Source of the DNA: Lentzea aerocolonigenes
Lineage (GTDB): Bacteria > Actinomycetota > Actinomycetes > Mycobacteriales > Pseudonocardiaceae
Direction of reading: 5' to 3'
Assembly (NCBI RefSeq): GCF_000974445.1
Contig: NZ_BBOJ01000022.1
Span: 1 to 64,000 of the forward strand
Length of the DNA stretch: 64,000 nucleotides
In this document: in pieces, positions 10,702 through 19,885 of the stretch
How positions within the stretch are numbered: the first letter of the stretch is position 1
Layout: each line of letters begins with the position of its first letter
Notes under the pieces: generated by a model
What the model was told of the DNA's origin: nothing
Databases searched by the model: none
Seen by the model: only the letters and a program-made list of their open reading frames with translations
Translations under genes and position numbers: made by a program

Positions 10702-12168
10702 ATGCACCGTGAGACGAAAGTGCTCGTCATCGGCACCGGCTTCTCCGGCCTGGGCATGGCCATCGAACTCAAGCGGCGCGGTGAGCACGACTTCGTGGTG
10801 CTGGAGAAGGCGAGCGACCTCGGCGGCACCTGGCGGGACAACTCCTACCCCGGCTGCGCGTGTGACGTGCCGTCGCACATGTACTCGTTCTCGTTCGAGC
10901 TGAACCCCAGGTGGTCGCGGATGTTCGCCGAGCAGGGCGAGATCTGGGACTACCTGCAGGGTGTCGCCGACAAGTACCGGCTGCGGCCGCACATCCGCTT
11001 CAACACCAAGGTCTCCGGCGCGCAGTGGGACTCCGACACCAAGCGGTGGGAGGTCACGACCGAGCAGGGCGACACCTACACCGCCCAGGCCCTCGTCGCC
11101 GGTGTCGGCGCGCTGCACATCCCGAACGTCCCGGAGCTGCCCGGCATCGAGAACTTCAGCGGCAAGTCGTTCCACTCCGCGCAGTGGGACCACGACTACG
11201 ACCTGACCGGCAAGCGCGTCGCCGTGGTCGGCACGGGCGCGTCCGCGATCCAGTTCGTGCCGAAGATCGCGGGGAAGGTCGGCTCCATGAAGATCTTCCA
11301 GCGCACCCCGCCGTGGATCATGCCCAAGGCGGACAGGGAGATCACCCACCGGGAGCAGAAGCTGTTCCGCGCCTTGCCCTTCACGCAACGGCTCTACCGC
11401 GACTTCGTCTACTGGGTGCGCGAGTCGTCGGCGCTGGGGTTCGCGATCAACCCGAAGATCATGCGGTTCGCGCAGGGCATCGCCTTGAAGCACATGAAGA
11501 AGCAGGTGCCGGACCCCGAGCTGCGCCGCAAGCTCAAGCCTGACTACACCATGGGCTGCAAGCGCGTGCTGATCTCCAACGACTACTACCCCGCGCTCGG
11601 GCACCCGAACGTCGACCTGGTGACGGACAAGATCTCCGAGGTCCGCGAGAACTCCGTCGTGGACGCCGCCGGGGTCGAGCACGAGGTCGACGTCATCATC
11701 TACGGCACCGGGTTCCACGTCGTCGACTCGTTCGACTACCTGGACATCCAGGGCAAGGGCGGTGCCGACCTCGCGAAGCAGTGGCGCGAGAAGGGGATCG
11801 AGACCTACTACGGCATCACGGTCTCGGGCTTCCCCAACCTGTTCTTCCTGCTGGGCCCCAACACCGGACTCGGGCACAACTCGGTCGTGTTCATGATCGA
11901 GTCGCAGATCCGGTACATCTCGCAGTGCCTCCAGCTCCTCGACAAACACCGCGCAGCGGAGCTGGACGTGCGGCTGGAGGCCCAGCAGGAGTTCAACGTC
12001 GAGATCCAGCAGAAGCTCGCCAAGGGCGTGTGGACCCAGGGCGGCTGCAAGAGCTGGTACCTCGACGCGCAGGGCGTGAACCGCACCGTGTGGCCGGGCT
12101 TCACCTGGCGGTACTGGATGCGGACCAAGCGCGTGCGCGCCGAGGACTACGTGCTCACTGCCAAATGA
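10702..12168 (+). CDS. Flavin-containing Baeyer-Villiger-type monooxygenase
   Basis: A 488-residue FAD/NADPH enzyme. The FAD-binding GxGxxG (VIGTGFSGLG) is at residues 9-18, and the GGTWRDNSYPGCACDVPSH stretch is near 42-60. A second dinucleotide fold lies near 173 (VAVVGTGASAIQ). The FxGxxxHxxxW fingerprint is seen as FSGKSFHSAQW just before it. Such enzymes insert oxygen next to ketones or oxidise heteroatoms. The substrate is not evident. The ATG lies 7 nt after GGAGGGA. Control by the divergent TetR is likely. With the neighbouring alcohol dehydrogenase and carboxylesterase it could form a ketone-ester-alcohol route, but the three genes are not in one operon. Confidence 0.88.
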   Translation: MHRETKVLVIGTGFSGLGMAIELKRRGEHDFVVLEKASDLGGTWRDNSYPGCACDVPSHMYSFSFELNPRWSRMFAEQGEIWDYLQGVADKYRLRPHIRFNTKVSGAQWDSDTKRWEVTTEQGDTYTAQALVAGVGALHIPNVPELPGIENFSGKSFHSAQWDHDYDLTGKRVAVVGTGASAIQFVPKIAGKVGSMKIFQRTPPWIMPKADREITHREQKLFRALPFTQRLYRDFVYWVRESSALGFAINPKIMRFAQGIALKHMKKQVPDPELRRKLKPDYTMGCKRVLISNDYYPALGHPNVDLVTDKISEVRENSVVDAAGVEHEVDVIIYGTGFHVVDSFDYLDIQGKGGADLAKQWREKGIETYYGITVSGFPNLFFLLGPNTGLGHNSVVFMIESQIRYISQCLQLLDKHRAAELDVRLEAQQEFNVEIQQKLAKGVWTQGGCKSWYLDAQGVNRTVWPGFTWRYWMRTKRVRAEDYVLTAK

Positions 12169-12169
12169 T

Positions 12170-13204
12170 CTAGGGCTGCACGATGACCTTCAGGGCGGTC
12201 CGCTCGTCCATCGCCTGGTAGCCCAGCGCGACGTCGTCGAGCGAGACCGTCCGGTCGAACACGGGACCGGGGTCGATCCGCCCGGCGAGCACGTCGGCCA
12301 GCAGCTCGGGCAGGTACGCCCGCGCGGGCGCGACGCCGCCGCCGATGGCGATGTTGCGGCCGAACAGCTTGCCCAGCGGCAGCCCCGGCATCTCGTGCGG
12401 CACGCCGACGTAGCCGATCCTGCCGCCGTCGCGCACGATGCCCATCGCGGTCTCCCACGACTGCTCGGTGCCGACGCACTCCAGCACGGCGGACGCGCCG
12501 AGGCCGCCGGTCATCTCCTTGATGCGCTCGACCGCGGCCTCACCGCGTTCGGCGACCTGGTCGGTGGCGCCGAAGAGCTTCGCGATCTTGGCCCGGTCCT
12601 CGTGACGTCCCATCGCGATGATCCGCTCGGCACCCAGCCGCTTGGCCGCGAGCACGCCGCACAGGCCGACCGCGCCGTCGCCGACGACCGCGACCGTGCT
12701 GCCGGGGCCGACGCCCGCGCCCAGGGCCGCGTGGTGGCCGGTGCCCATGACGTCGGACAGGCTCAGGAACGCGGGCAGCAGCGAGGCAGGTGCGTCCGCG
12801 GGCACCCGGACGAGCGTGCCGTCGGCCTGCGGCACCCGGACGGCCTCGCCCTGGCCACCGTCGCTGCCCTTGGTGCCCCAGAAACCACCGCTGCGGCACG
12901 AGGTCTGCAGCCCGGCCGTGCAGTACGCGCAGGTGCCGTCGCTCCACACGAACGGCGCGATGACCCGGTCGCCGACCTGGACGCTCTTCACGTCCCCGCC
13001 GACCTCCTCGACGACGCCGAGGAACTCGTGCCCGATCCGCTGCCCGCCCTCGCGCTTGGCGACACCGCGGTAAGCCCACAGGTCGCTGCCGCAGATGCAC
13101 GCGAGCTCGACCCGGACGACGACGTCGGAGGCCTCCTTCAGGGCGGCGTCCGGCACCTCCTCGACGCGGATGTCACGGGTGCCGTAGATCGTCGTAGCCC
13201 GCAC
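12170..13204 (-). CDS. Zinc-dependent alcohol dehydrogenase (MDR family)
   Basis: A 344-residue medium-chain dehydrogenase. The catalytic zinc site is seen as ACICGSD near residue 38 and GHEFLGVVEEVG near 60. The structural zinc loop (DGTCAYCTAGLQTSC, about 93-108) has three cysteines, with Asp where the first is usual. The NAD(P) fold VAVVGDGAVGL is near 170. It interconverts alcohols and aldehydes or ketones; the substrate is unknown. GTG 13204 is preceded by GAGGAG at 7 nt. The frame stays open far upstream, but that part overlaps the convergent-orientation esterase gene and is not real. It ends one base after the monooxygenase stop on the other strand. Confidence 0.9.
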   Translation of the reverse strand: MRATTIYGTRDIRVEEVPDAALKEASDVVVRVELACICGSDLWAYRGVAKREGGQRIGHEFLGVVEEVGGDVKSVQVGDRVIAPFVWSDGTCAYCTAGLQTSCRSGGFWGTKGSDGGQGEAVRVPQADGTLVRVPADAPASLLPAFLSLSDVMGTGHHAALGAGVGPGSTVAVVGDGAVGLCGVLAAKRLGAERIIAMGRHEDRAKIAKLFGATDQVAERGEAAVERIKEMTGGLGASAVLECVGTEQSWETAMGIVRDGGRIGYVGVPHEMPGLPLGKLFGRNIAIGGGVAPARAYLPELLADVLAGRIDPGPVFDRTVSLDDVALGYQAMDERTALKVIVQP

Positions 13205-13312
13205 CGGGCGCCTCCTCTGCCTCGTTGCCCAACCGTTACATGGTGCTCCTGAGCGGGCGTTCTCGCCGAATCGAGACGATGTGGAATTGGTTACGCGCCT
13301 ACGATCGCACTC

Positions 13313-14440
13313 GTGCTGATCACCACGCGCGGTATCCGCTATGCGAAGGCGTCCCGGTTCACCGAGCCCGTGCCGTGCGCCTGGGACGGCGTGGTCGGCA
13401 CCACCGAACGCGGTCCCGCCTGCCCGCAGCCGCCGTCCTCGCTGGCGCACGTGGTCGGCAACTCGGTCGCGGGTCTGTCCTTCGACGAGAACTGCCAGGT
13501 GCTGTCCGTGACGGCCCCCGCCGGCGCCTCCGGGTTGCCGGTCATGGTCTGGTTCCACGGCGGCGCCTACGTGACGGGCAGCGGCGAGTCCAGGAAGTAC
13601 GACGCCGGGCTGCTGGCCTCCGAAGGCGTGGTCGTGGTCAGCGTCAGCTACCGCCTCGGTGTCTTCGGCTACCTGCGGGGCAACCTGGGCCTGCTCGACC
13701 AGCTCACGGCGCTGAGGTGGGTGCGCGACAACGTCGAGGCGTTCGGTGGCGACCCGGCGAACGTGACCGCGTTCGGGCAGTCGGCGGGCGCGGACTCCGT
13801 GTACGCGCTGATGCTCGCCGACACCGAGGGCCTCTTCCACCGCGCGATCATGCAGAGCCCGCCGCTGGGCGCCCGCAGCCCCGAGCGGCCGGAGATGACG
13901 GCGGCCCTGCGCGAGTTCGTGTCGGTCGACGAGTCCACTCCGGTGGACGACGTGCTGGCCGCGCAGAAGGACGCGCTGTCGATGGCCGCCGCGCGCTTCA
14001 GCCCGTCCGGCGGCATGCCGTTCGCCCCCGACCTCGGCGAGGTCGACCTCACCGCGGCGGCTTCCCGGGTCGAGCTGCTCGTCGGGCACACGGCGGACGA
14101 CGGCAGCCCGTACGTCGCCGGCCAGCCGGAACTCTGGGACGTGGTCACCGAGCTCGTGTTCGCCGGTCCGGCCCGTCAGCTCGCCGCGGACTGGACGACG
14201 GCGGGAGGCCAGGCGGCGACGTTCAACTTCAGGTGGCGGCCGGACGGCGCGCCGCTGGGGGCCTGCCACTGCATGGAGCTGCCGTTCCTCTTCGACCCCG
14301 GCGAGTGGGTGGGCGCGGGCATGCTGGTCGGGCAGGAGCCGGACCCGACGCTCGCGAAGACCATGCGGAACCTGTGGGCGGGCTTCGCGCGAAACGGGAT
14401 GGACGCGCTGCCGTCGCGCTCGCTTGAATTCGGCGAGTGA
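13313..14440 (+). CDS. Type B carboxylesterase, short form
   Basis: An alpha/beta hydrolase of the type B carboxylesterase family, 375 residues against about 500 in typical members. The oxyanion-hole motif FHGGAY is at 81-86. The nucleophile elbow FGQSAGA has Ser157. A likely catalytic His is in CHCMELPFLFD near residue 325. The missing length seems to be cap or lid segments in the second half. GTG 13313 follows TACGAT by 8 nt, suggesting a leaderless mRNA. No signal peptide is seen, so it is probably cytoplasmic. It overlaps the following methyltransferase by 4 bases. Confidence 0.85.
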   Translation: MLITTRGIRYAKASRFTEPVPCAWDGVVGTTERGPACPQPPSSLAHVVGNSVAGLSFDENCQVLSVTAPAGASGLPVMVWFHGGAYVTGSGESRKYDAGLLASEGVVVVSVSYRLGVFGYLRGNLGLLDQLTALRWVRDNVEAFGGDPANVTAFGQSAGADSVYALMLADTEGLFHRAIMQSPPLGARSPERPEMTAALREFVSVDESTPVDDVLAAQKDALSMAAARFSPSGGMPFAPDLGEVDLTAAASRVELLVGHTADDGSPYVAGQPELWDVVTELVFAGPARQLAADWTTAGGQAATFNFRWRPDGAPLGACHCMELPFLFDPGEWVGAGMLVGQEPDPTLAKTMRNLWAGFARNGMDALPSRSLEFGE

Positions 14441-15198
14441 CCGACCGCGAGCGTCTGCGCACCACGTTCGGAGAGGACGCGGCCCGCTACCACCGGGCCC
14501 GTCCCACCTATCCCGCCGAGCTGTTCTCCCAGCTCAGCGGCCCGAGAATCCTGGAGATCGGCCCGGGCACCGGCCAGGCCACGCTGCCGCTGACTCAGCT
14601 CGGCGACGTGACGGCGGTGGAGCTCAGCCCGGAACTGGCCGCCCTCGCCCGTTCGCACGCACCCGCGGCGCACGTGGTCGTCGCGGACTTCGACGAGTGG
14701 CCACTGCCCGCCGAACCGTTCGACCTCGTGGTGTCCGCGACGGCGTTCCACTGGCTCGACCCGGCGACCCGGATGGCCCGGTGCGCCGCGGCACTGCGGC
14801 CCGGTGGCGCGCTGGCCGTGATCTCCACCCACCACGTCGCCGGCGGCACCGAACAGTTCTTCGTGGACGTTCAGGAGATCTACGAGCGCTGGGACCCGGC
14901 CACTCCGCCGAACCTCAGACAGTCGCGGGCCGACGAGATCCCGCGCGAGTTCGACGAGAGCGACCTCTTCGGCGAACCGGAGTTCCACCGGTACGTGTGG
15001 GAGCAGACCTACGACACCGAGGCGTACGCGGACCTGCTCCTCACGTACTCGAACCACATCGCGCTGCCGGCCCGCGACCAGCTGATCGCGGACATCCGGC
15101 GGCTCGTCGACACGCGGTACGGCGGCCGGGTCACCAAGGCGTACATGACCCAGCTCGCCGTGGCTCGCGTCAGGACTTCCGGGTCCTCCGCGCCATGA
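14437..15198 (+). CDS. Class I SAM-dependent methyltransferase
   Basis: A 253-residue methyltransferase. The SAM-binding motif I ILEIGPGTGQAT is near residues 34-45. The acidic residue after beta 2 is in TAVELSPELA, and motif post-I DFDEWPLP is near 88. FDLVVSATAFHWLD resembles UbiE/trans-aconitate-type methyltransferases of small molecules. GTG 14437 overlaps the esterase stop as GTGA, so the two are translationally coupled. The 3' end overlaps the opposite-strand surface protein gene by 29 bases. The substrate is unknown. Confidence 0.88.
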   Translation: MTDRERLRTTFGEDAARYHRARPTYPAELFSQLSGPRILEIGPGTGQATLPLTQLGDVTAVELSPELAALARSHAPAAHVVVADFDEWPLPAEPFDLVVSATAFHWLDPATRMARCAAALRPGGALAVISTHHVAGGTEQFFVDVQEIYERWDPATPPNLRQSRADEIPREFDESDLFGEPEFHRYVWEQTYDTEAYADLLLTYSNHIALPARDQLIADIRRLVDTRYGGRVTKAYMTQLAVARVRTSGSSAP

Positions 15199-15826
15199 GG
15201 ACGGTCGCGCCGCCCGCACCGAGCAGGGCGAGACCGCCGAGGCCGAGCGGCAGCACGTCGAAGCCGGTGAACGCCAGTTCGTCGGCTTCAGCGGCGGTCG
15301 CGACCTGAGGCGCACCGCCACCGGGGGGCGGTGGAGCCTCGGTCTTCGTCGACGGAGGGTTCTTCGGCGGGGTGCTGGGCGTGGTCGGCGGCGTCGTCTC
15401 ACCGGGCTTGCACCCGGTGTGTGCCGGGTTCGAGCGGCCGATGCCGTGGTTGGCATCGCACTCGTAGCCCTTGTTCGCGTCCGAGCCGCCCGGCATCTGG
15501 CCCTGCGGGTTCTTGTTGTCCGCCTTGCCCACGCAGCCCGCGCACGGCTTGCCGACTGCCTCACCGCCGCCGTTGCCGTTCAGCGACGGCGAACCGTCGC
15601 GCGTCGAGTCGTACGGGCCGCTGACGTTCGCCCCGTTGCCACTGAAGTCCGCGTTGGACGGTGGCTGCGGCACCGAAGTGTCCTGAGTGGACTGTGCCGG
15701 TGGGACCTGAGGGTTGTTCGTCATCCCGTTCCCCTTGCCGTTGCCGGGATCGGCGAGCCCCAGTCCGGGGGCCAGCACCAACGCGGCGGCTGCGGCGAGG
15801 GCAGGGAGAAGCCGGGTTGCTTTCAT
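15170..15826 (-). CDS. Secreted surface protein with LAFTG sorting signal
   Basis: A 218-residue exported protein. A signal peptide covers about residues 1-25 (LAAAAALVLAPGLGLA). The mature part is rich in Gly, Asn, Pro and Ser with GNGKGNG and GNGGG stretches. Cysteine pairs occur at CAGC and again at CDANHG...GCKPG. A Pro/Thr-rich stalk follows, then LAFTG, a hydrophobic segment (LPLGLGGLALLGAGGATVLM) and a basic tail ARRTRKS. This is the layout of sortase substrates; LAxTG is typical of class E sortases. No sortase is in this window. The function of the exposed part is unknown. Confidence 0.85.
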   Translation of the reverse strand: MKATRLLPALAAAAALVLAPGLGLADPGNGKGNGMTNNPQVPPAQSTQDTSVPQPPSNADFSGNGANVSGPYDSTRDGSPSLNGNGGGEAVGKPCAGCVGKADNKNPQGQMPGGSDANKGYECDANHGIGRSNPAHTGCKPGETTPPTTPSTPPKNPPSTKTEAPPPPGGGAPQVATAAEADELAFTGFDVLPLGLGGLALLGAGGATVLMARRTRKS

Positions 15827-15838
15827 AGTTTGAATATA

Positions 15839-15883
15839 GGACGGCCTGTGAGCTGCGTTACACCGCTCACCCGCAGGCCGTCC
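15839..15883 (-). terminator. Hairpin after the GH95-GH27 operon
   Basis: GGACGGCCTG (15839-15848) pairs with CAGGCCGTCC (15874-15883), with a second inner TGAGC/GCTCA pair. It lies 12 bases past the GH27 stop. There is no T run, which is usual for high-GC terminators. It also sits in the leader of the next minus-strand gene, so a regulatory role is possible. Confidence 0.55.
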
Positions 15884-15894
15884 CGGGAAACACG

Positions 15895-17535
15895 CTACGA
15901 ACAGGTGATCCGCGGCGACGCCCAGTCACCATGGTCGGAATTGATGCCGTCACCGGCGTCCGTGATGACCAACCGCAAGTTCTCGGCTCCGTTCAGTGAC
16001 GCGGTGAGCTTCTTCGCGGCATCGGTTCCGGTCAGCCGTCCGGAATCCGCGGCCAACGTCGCGTCCGCGAACACCTGGAAAACCACCGATCCCTTGCCCG
16101 CGGCTACTTCGTCGTCGACACCGACGTCCACAGTGAACGCCGTGCACTTCCTGCCGAGGTAGAACTCGATGGTCGAGGCCGCATGCGCGCCGAAGCCTTT
16201 CTGGTGCGTGGTGCCGTTGATCGTCAGAGTCTTGCCGTCACCGGCCGTCTGGCTGCCGACGGACCTGTCGATCTCGACGGGTCCCCAGCCGTTCGTGGAC
16301 GACGTTGCCTCGAACGCGGACAGGTCGGTCGTGCCGGCGGGCGGGGTCGGCCGCGGGCCACCGTCTCCCTTGGACACGCGGTAGATCACGGTCGCGAGCG
16401 ACGGGACGGACGCCGAGATCGTGCCGGTCGTGGTGCGCGTGGACTTGGTCCACAGGTCCTTCAGCGTGGCCGGTCCGGACATGCCGATCTCGGACAGCGT
16501 CGTCGAGATCGTCTGCGTAGAACCGGACTTGTTGAACAGCGCGACGGCCTTGTCACCGTTCGCCAGCGGCTTCACGATCACGTCGACGCCGGTCTTGCCG
16601 GTGGTCCTGATGCGTTTGCCCTGCTTGCCGAGCTTGTCCTGGTCGATCGCGATGACGTCTTTGTTCTCCAGGATCGTGAACGTGTCCTGGCTGACCTTGC
16701 GCAGGTCGGAGCCGATCAGCAGCGGCGCGGCCATGATCGCCCACAGCGAGAAGTGGCTGCGGTACTGCGTCGCGGACATCTTGCCGTTGCCGACCTCGAG
16801 CATGTCGGGGTCGTTCCAGTGACCGGGGCCCGCATAGGCGTCCAGCACGACGTTCTTCTCGTAGATGTCCATCGTGCGCGGCCAGGTGTCGTTGATGTCA
16901 CCCGTGGTGCGCCAGAGGTGCCCGGTGTCGGAAGCCCACTCCCACGGCTTGTTCTGACCCCACTCGCACAACGAGAAGACGATCGGGCGGCCGGTCTTCT
17001 TCAACGCGTCGCGCATCTTGCGGTAGCGCTGCTTGGCGTCGACGCCCTGGTTGTTGCAGTTGTCGTACTTCAGGTAGTCGACGCCCCACGACGCGAACTG
17101 CTGGGCGTCGGACTCCTCGTGGTCCAGGCCGCCGGGAAAACCGTTGTCCTTGTTGCAGGTCTTGGTGCCGGCGCTGGTGTAGATGCCGAACTTCAGGCCC
17201 TTGGAGTGCACGTAGTCCGCGACGGCCTTGATGCCGTTGGGGAATCTGGTCTTGTTCGGGACGAGCTTGCCGTTGGCGTCACGGGACTTCTCCGCCCAGC
17301 AGTCGTCGATGTTGACGTACTCGTAGCCCGCGTCCTTGAGGCCGCGGTTCACGAAGATGTCGGCGATGCCCTTGACCATCGCCTCGTTGAACTCGGCACG
17401 GCAAGCGGTGGTGTTCCAGTTGTTGAAACCCATCGGTGGAGTGAGCGCCAGACCGTCCGGTAACGCCTGTGCGGCAGGCACGACCAGGACAGCGCTGACC
17501 ACTGTGGACAGCACGGCCAGAGCGAGGGTGCGCAT
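15895..17535 (-). CDS. Secreted alpha-galactosidase, GH27 with NPCBM domain
   Basis: A 546-residue exported enzyme removing terminal alpha-D-galactose. A signal peptide covers about 1-24. The GH27 barrel starts at TPPMGFNNWN (32-41). The nucleophile is Asp158 in YLKYDNCNN and the acid/base Asp213 in TTGDIND. A C-terminal antiparallel domain (about 310-395) and an NPCBM carbohydrate-binding domain (about 405-546, GFGAHAASTIEF, DDEVAAGKGSVVFQVFADA) follow. ATG 17535 is preceded by GGAAAGGA. It lies 20 bases after the GH95 stop on the same strand, so the two are co-transcribed. GH27 also includes beta-L-arabinopyranosidases, which cannot be excluded. Confidence 0.92.
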   Translation of the reverse strand: MRTLALAVLSTVVSAVLVVPAAQALPDGLALTPPMGFNNWNTTACRAEFNEAMVKGIADIFVNRGLKDAGYEYVNIDDCWAEKSRDANGKLVPNKTRFPNGIKAVADYVHSKGLKFGIYTSAGTKTCNKDNGFPGGLDHEESDAQQFASWGVDYLKYDNCNNQGVDAKQRYRKMRDALKKTGRPIVFSLCEWGQNKPWEWASDTGHLWRTTGDINDTWPRTMDIYEKNVVLDAYAGPGHWNDPDMLEVGNGKMSATQYRSHFSLWAIMAAPLLIGSDLRKVSQDTFTILENKDVIAIDQDKLGKQGKRIRTTGKTGVDVIVKPLANGDKAVALFNKSGSTQTISTTLSEIGMSGPATLKDLWTKSTRTTTGTISASVPSLATVIYRVSKGDGGPRPTPPAGTTDLSAFEATSSTNGWGPVEIDRSVGSQTAGDGKTLTINGTTHQKGFGAHAASTIEFYLGRKCTAFTVDVGVDDEVAAGKGSVVFQVFADATLAADSGRLTGTDAAKKLTASLNGAENLRLVITDAGDGINSDHGDWASPRITCS

Positions 17536-17555
17536 GGGGCTTTCCTTTCCGAGCA

Positions 17556-19826
17556 TCACGCGGGAAGACCCCAGGGCTTGCCCGGGGTCGTGATCGTCAC
17601 CGGCCGGACGGCCAGATCGGGGCGGCGGCCCCTGGGGTGCACCAGGACTTCCTGCCCGCGGCGCAACGGGATCTCCAGCGTCCCGTCGCCGCGGTCGTGG
17701 TACCGGACCGGGCTCACCACGGTCACCGGACCGGTGATGCCGTGCCGCAGCACCAGCGGCTCCCCCGCGCGGCTGCGGACGAGCACGAACTCGGTCTTGC
17801 CCTTCGTGCGCCTCGCCGTGACGGAGAAGCCGCCTTCACAGGAGTGGTCGGCGATCATCACGTCGGGCCACGCGGAGGGCACGGCGGGGAACACGCGCAC
17901 GACGCCGCCCCAGCTCTGGCACACGAAGTCGTGGATCGTCTGCGCACCGGACAACGGGGTCTCCACGACCGGTCCGGCCTCGGTGTACATGGTGTTCTCC
18001 AGCACCGGGTAGCGCTTGGTCGTGTCGAACATCTTCACGAAGTAGCCGTAGGCCTCGTCGCCGCGGAACATCCGCGCGGCGATCGAGCCGGACCCCGAGT
18101 AGCTGTAGCCGCGGTGCGCGGGCTCCAGCGACATCCAGTGGTGCAACGACTTCTCGATCAACGCGCGGTTCTCCTCCTGCTCCCAGTTCACCGTCATCAG
18201 CGGGAACGTCGCGAGCAGGTGCGAGAAGTGCCGGTGCGAGTTCACGAACGGCACGCCGGCGCCGATCATGAACCCGTTCTCGTCGACCGGGTACGGGGTG
18301 AGGTCCCTGAGCACCTCACGCCACTTCGGTTCGAGCGGGTCGTCGATCTTGAGCAGTTTCGCCGCGTCGACCAGCGTCTGGCAGCCCCACCGGATGAGCT
18401 GCAGGTCGTAGTTGCAGTCGGGGGCGTCGCCGTACTCGGGCGAGGTGGTGACGTCGAGGTGGAGCTTGCCGTCGTTGCCCTTCTTGAGGAAGTGCAGGTA
18501 GTAGTTGATCGAGCGGCGCAGCAGCGGGAACACGACGTCCGACAGGATCTTGGGATCCATGCTGTGCCGGTACGACAGCCAGACGTTGTGCAGGGCCCAC
18601 GTGAGGTTGCCGAGCTCCTTCACGCCCGTGCCGCCGCTGCCCGGCTCGTACAGCGTGCCGATGTTGGACGTGGTGCGGTCGGTGCTGCGGCCGACACCCG
18701 CTGAGTCGTGGCGGTACTGCTCCTTGACGTTGCGGACGAGCTGGTCCTGGTTGTCCTTCAGCGTGCTGGTGATCGAGTCGAGCTCCAGGTGGTTCGAGCC
18801 GTGGATCAGCCAGTACTCCAGCTGCACGTTGAGGTTCCACCAGGCCGCGGCCCACGGCGTCTTCTCGAGCCACGGGCCTGTCGTCGCCATGACCGGCCTG
18901 CCGGCGCGGGAGCCGGACGCGACCTTGTAGAGCTGGATCCAGTAGAACGACTGGAGCCGCTGGTCGCCGAACGACAGGAAGCTCTTCCGGTAGAAGTCGT
19001 TCCACCACTTCCGGTGCGACCTGGTCAGCTGCGCGCTCGCGGCCTCGCGCACGGCTTTGAGGACGATCTTGTCCGCCGCGGCCTCGGGGTAGGTGTGCGC
19101 GACCGAGAGCAGCAGGCGCTGGGTGCGACCGGCCGCGGTGAGCCGGAAAGCGGTTGCCGTCTGGCCGCCCGCGTTCAGGGCCTGCGTCACCAGCGTCTCC
19201 CGGCCGTCGGCTTTCGTCACGGGATCCGGGTTGAGCACGTAGCCGTCCGGCAGCGGGTTGAAGTCCGCGCGCGGCGGGATCGCCTTGGACGGCACGAACT
19301 CCAGCACGGGCTTCTCCGTACCCGACGCGGTGACCTGCAACGACAGCACCGAGCGGGTGGAGTGGACGTAGGCGGCGAACGAGATGACGCCCAGAGTCGT
19401 GGTCACGGTTCCACGCAGCTCCGCGTTCCACAGGTCGAGCCGCCAGTCGAGGGCCGTGACGGTGCCGGCGGCGGTCAGCTTGAGGTTGCCGACAGGAAGT
19501 CTGCACACGCCGTACTGGCTGCCACCGGTCGTGCGGTGATCTTGGACGTCGGCGTGCTGCACGGTGAACCGGACGGTGCCGCCCTCGGCGTACACGACGC
19601 TGCCGAGCCGTCCGTCACCGAGGAACGGAGCCTGCCCGTACTGGGTCGGAGGCCGCTGCCAAACGAGATCCTGCGCCCCGAGGAAATCTTTCCACTCGTC
19701 TTCCTGCATGCCGTCGCACGCGAAGACATCCGATGGCCCGGCCACTTTCCCGGTCGCCACACCCGTCTGGGCGAGCAGCACCGCCGCCGTGGTCCCGCCG
19801 ATGAAACCCCGTCTGCCAAAGGCCAT
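17556..19826 (-). CDS. Secreted GH95-family alpha-L-fucosidase or alpha-L-galactosidase
   Basis: A 756-residue exported glycosidase. The N-terminus (GRRGFIGGTTAAVLLAQTG) looks like a Tat signal peptide. A GH95 N-terminal beta domain starts near residue 55 (PFLGDGRLGSVVY). The (alpha/alpha)6 catalytic domain contains WWNLNVQLEYW, which keeps the two Asn of the fucosidase site, TSPEYG with the expected general-acid Glu, and SHRHFSHLLATFP. Inverting fucosidases of this family cut 1,2-linked fucose; some members take L-galactose. ATG 19826 has GGGGAG upstream. It is the first gene of an operon with the GH27 enzyme and diverges from a TetR gene. Family placement is from motifs only. Confidence 0.82.
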   Translation of the reverse strand: MAFGRRGFIGGTTAAVLLAQTGVATGKVAGPSDVFACDGMQEDEWKDFLGAQDLVWQRPPTQYGQAPFLGDGRLGSVVYAEGGTVRFTVQHADVQDHRTTGGSQYGVCRLPVGNLKLTAAGTVTALDWRLDLWNAELRGTVTTTLGVISFAAYVHSTRSVLSLQVTASGTEKPVLEFVPSKAIPPRADFNPLPDGYVLNPDPVTKADGRETLVTQALNAGGQTATAFRLTAAGRTQRLLLSVAHTYPEAAADKIVLKAVREAASAQLTRSHRKWWNDFYRKSFLSFGDQRLQSFYWIQLYKVASGSRAGRPVMATTGPWLEKTPWAAAWWNLNVQLEYWLIHGSNHLELDSITSTLKDNQDQLVRNVKEQYRHDSAGVGRSTDRTTSNIGTLYEPGSGGTGVKELGNLTWALHNVWLSYRHSMDPKILSDVVFPLLRRSINYYLHFLKKGNDGKLHLDVTTSPEYGDAPDCNYDLQLIRWGCQTLVDAAKLLKIDDPLEPKWREVLRDLTPYPVDENGFMIGAGVPFVNSHRHFSHLLATFPLMTVNWEQEENRALIEKSLHHWMSLEPAHRGYSYSGSGSIAARMFRGDEAYGYFVKMFDTTKRYPVLENTMYTEAGPVVETPLSGAQTIHDFVCQSWGGVVRVFPAVPSAWPDVMIADHSCEGGFSVTARRTKGKTEFVLVRSRAGEPLVLRHGITGPVTVVSPVRYHDRGDGTLEIPLRRGQEVLVHPRGRRPDLAVRPVTITTPGKPWGLPA

Positions 19827-19885
19827 TTCTCGCTCCCCGTCCGCGCACGACGACAACTGACGTCCTGCTGCGCGGCGGTGCAGCT

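Noticed and set aside
13205-14269. N-terminal extension of the alcohol dehydrogenase frame to nearly 700 residues
   Set aside because: The extension is antisense to the esterase gene. GAGGAG before GTG 13204 and the family length show the real start.
10471-15198. Biosynthetic gene cluster spanning the monooxygenase, dehydrogenase, esterase and methyltransferase
   Set aside because: The genes lie on different strands with separate promoters, and there is no synthase, synthetase or transporter. A small catabolic or detoxifying set is more likely.
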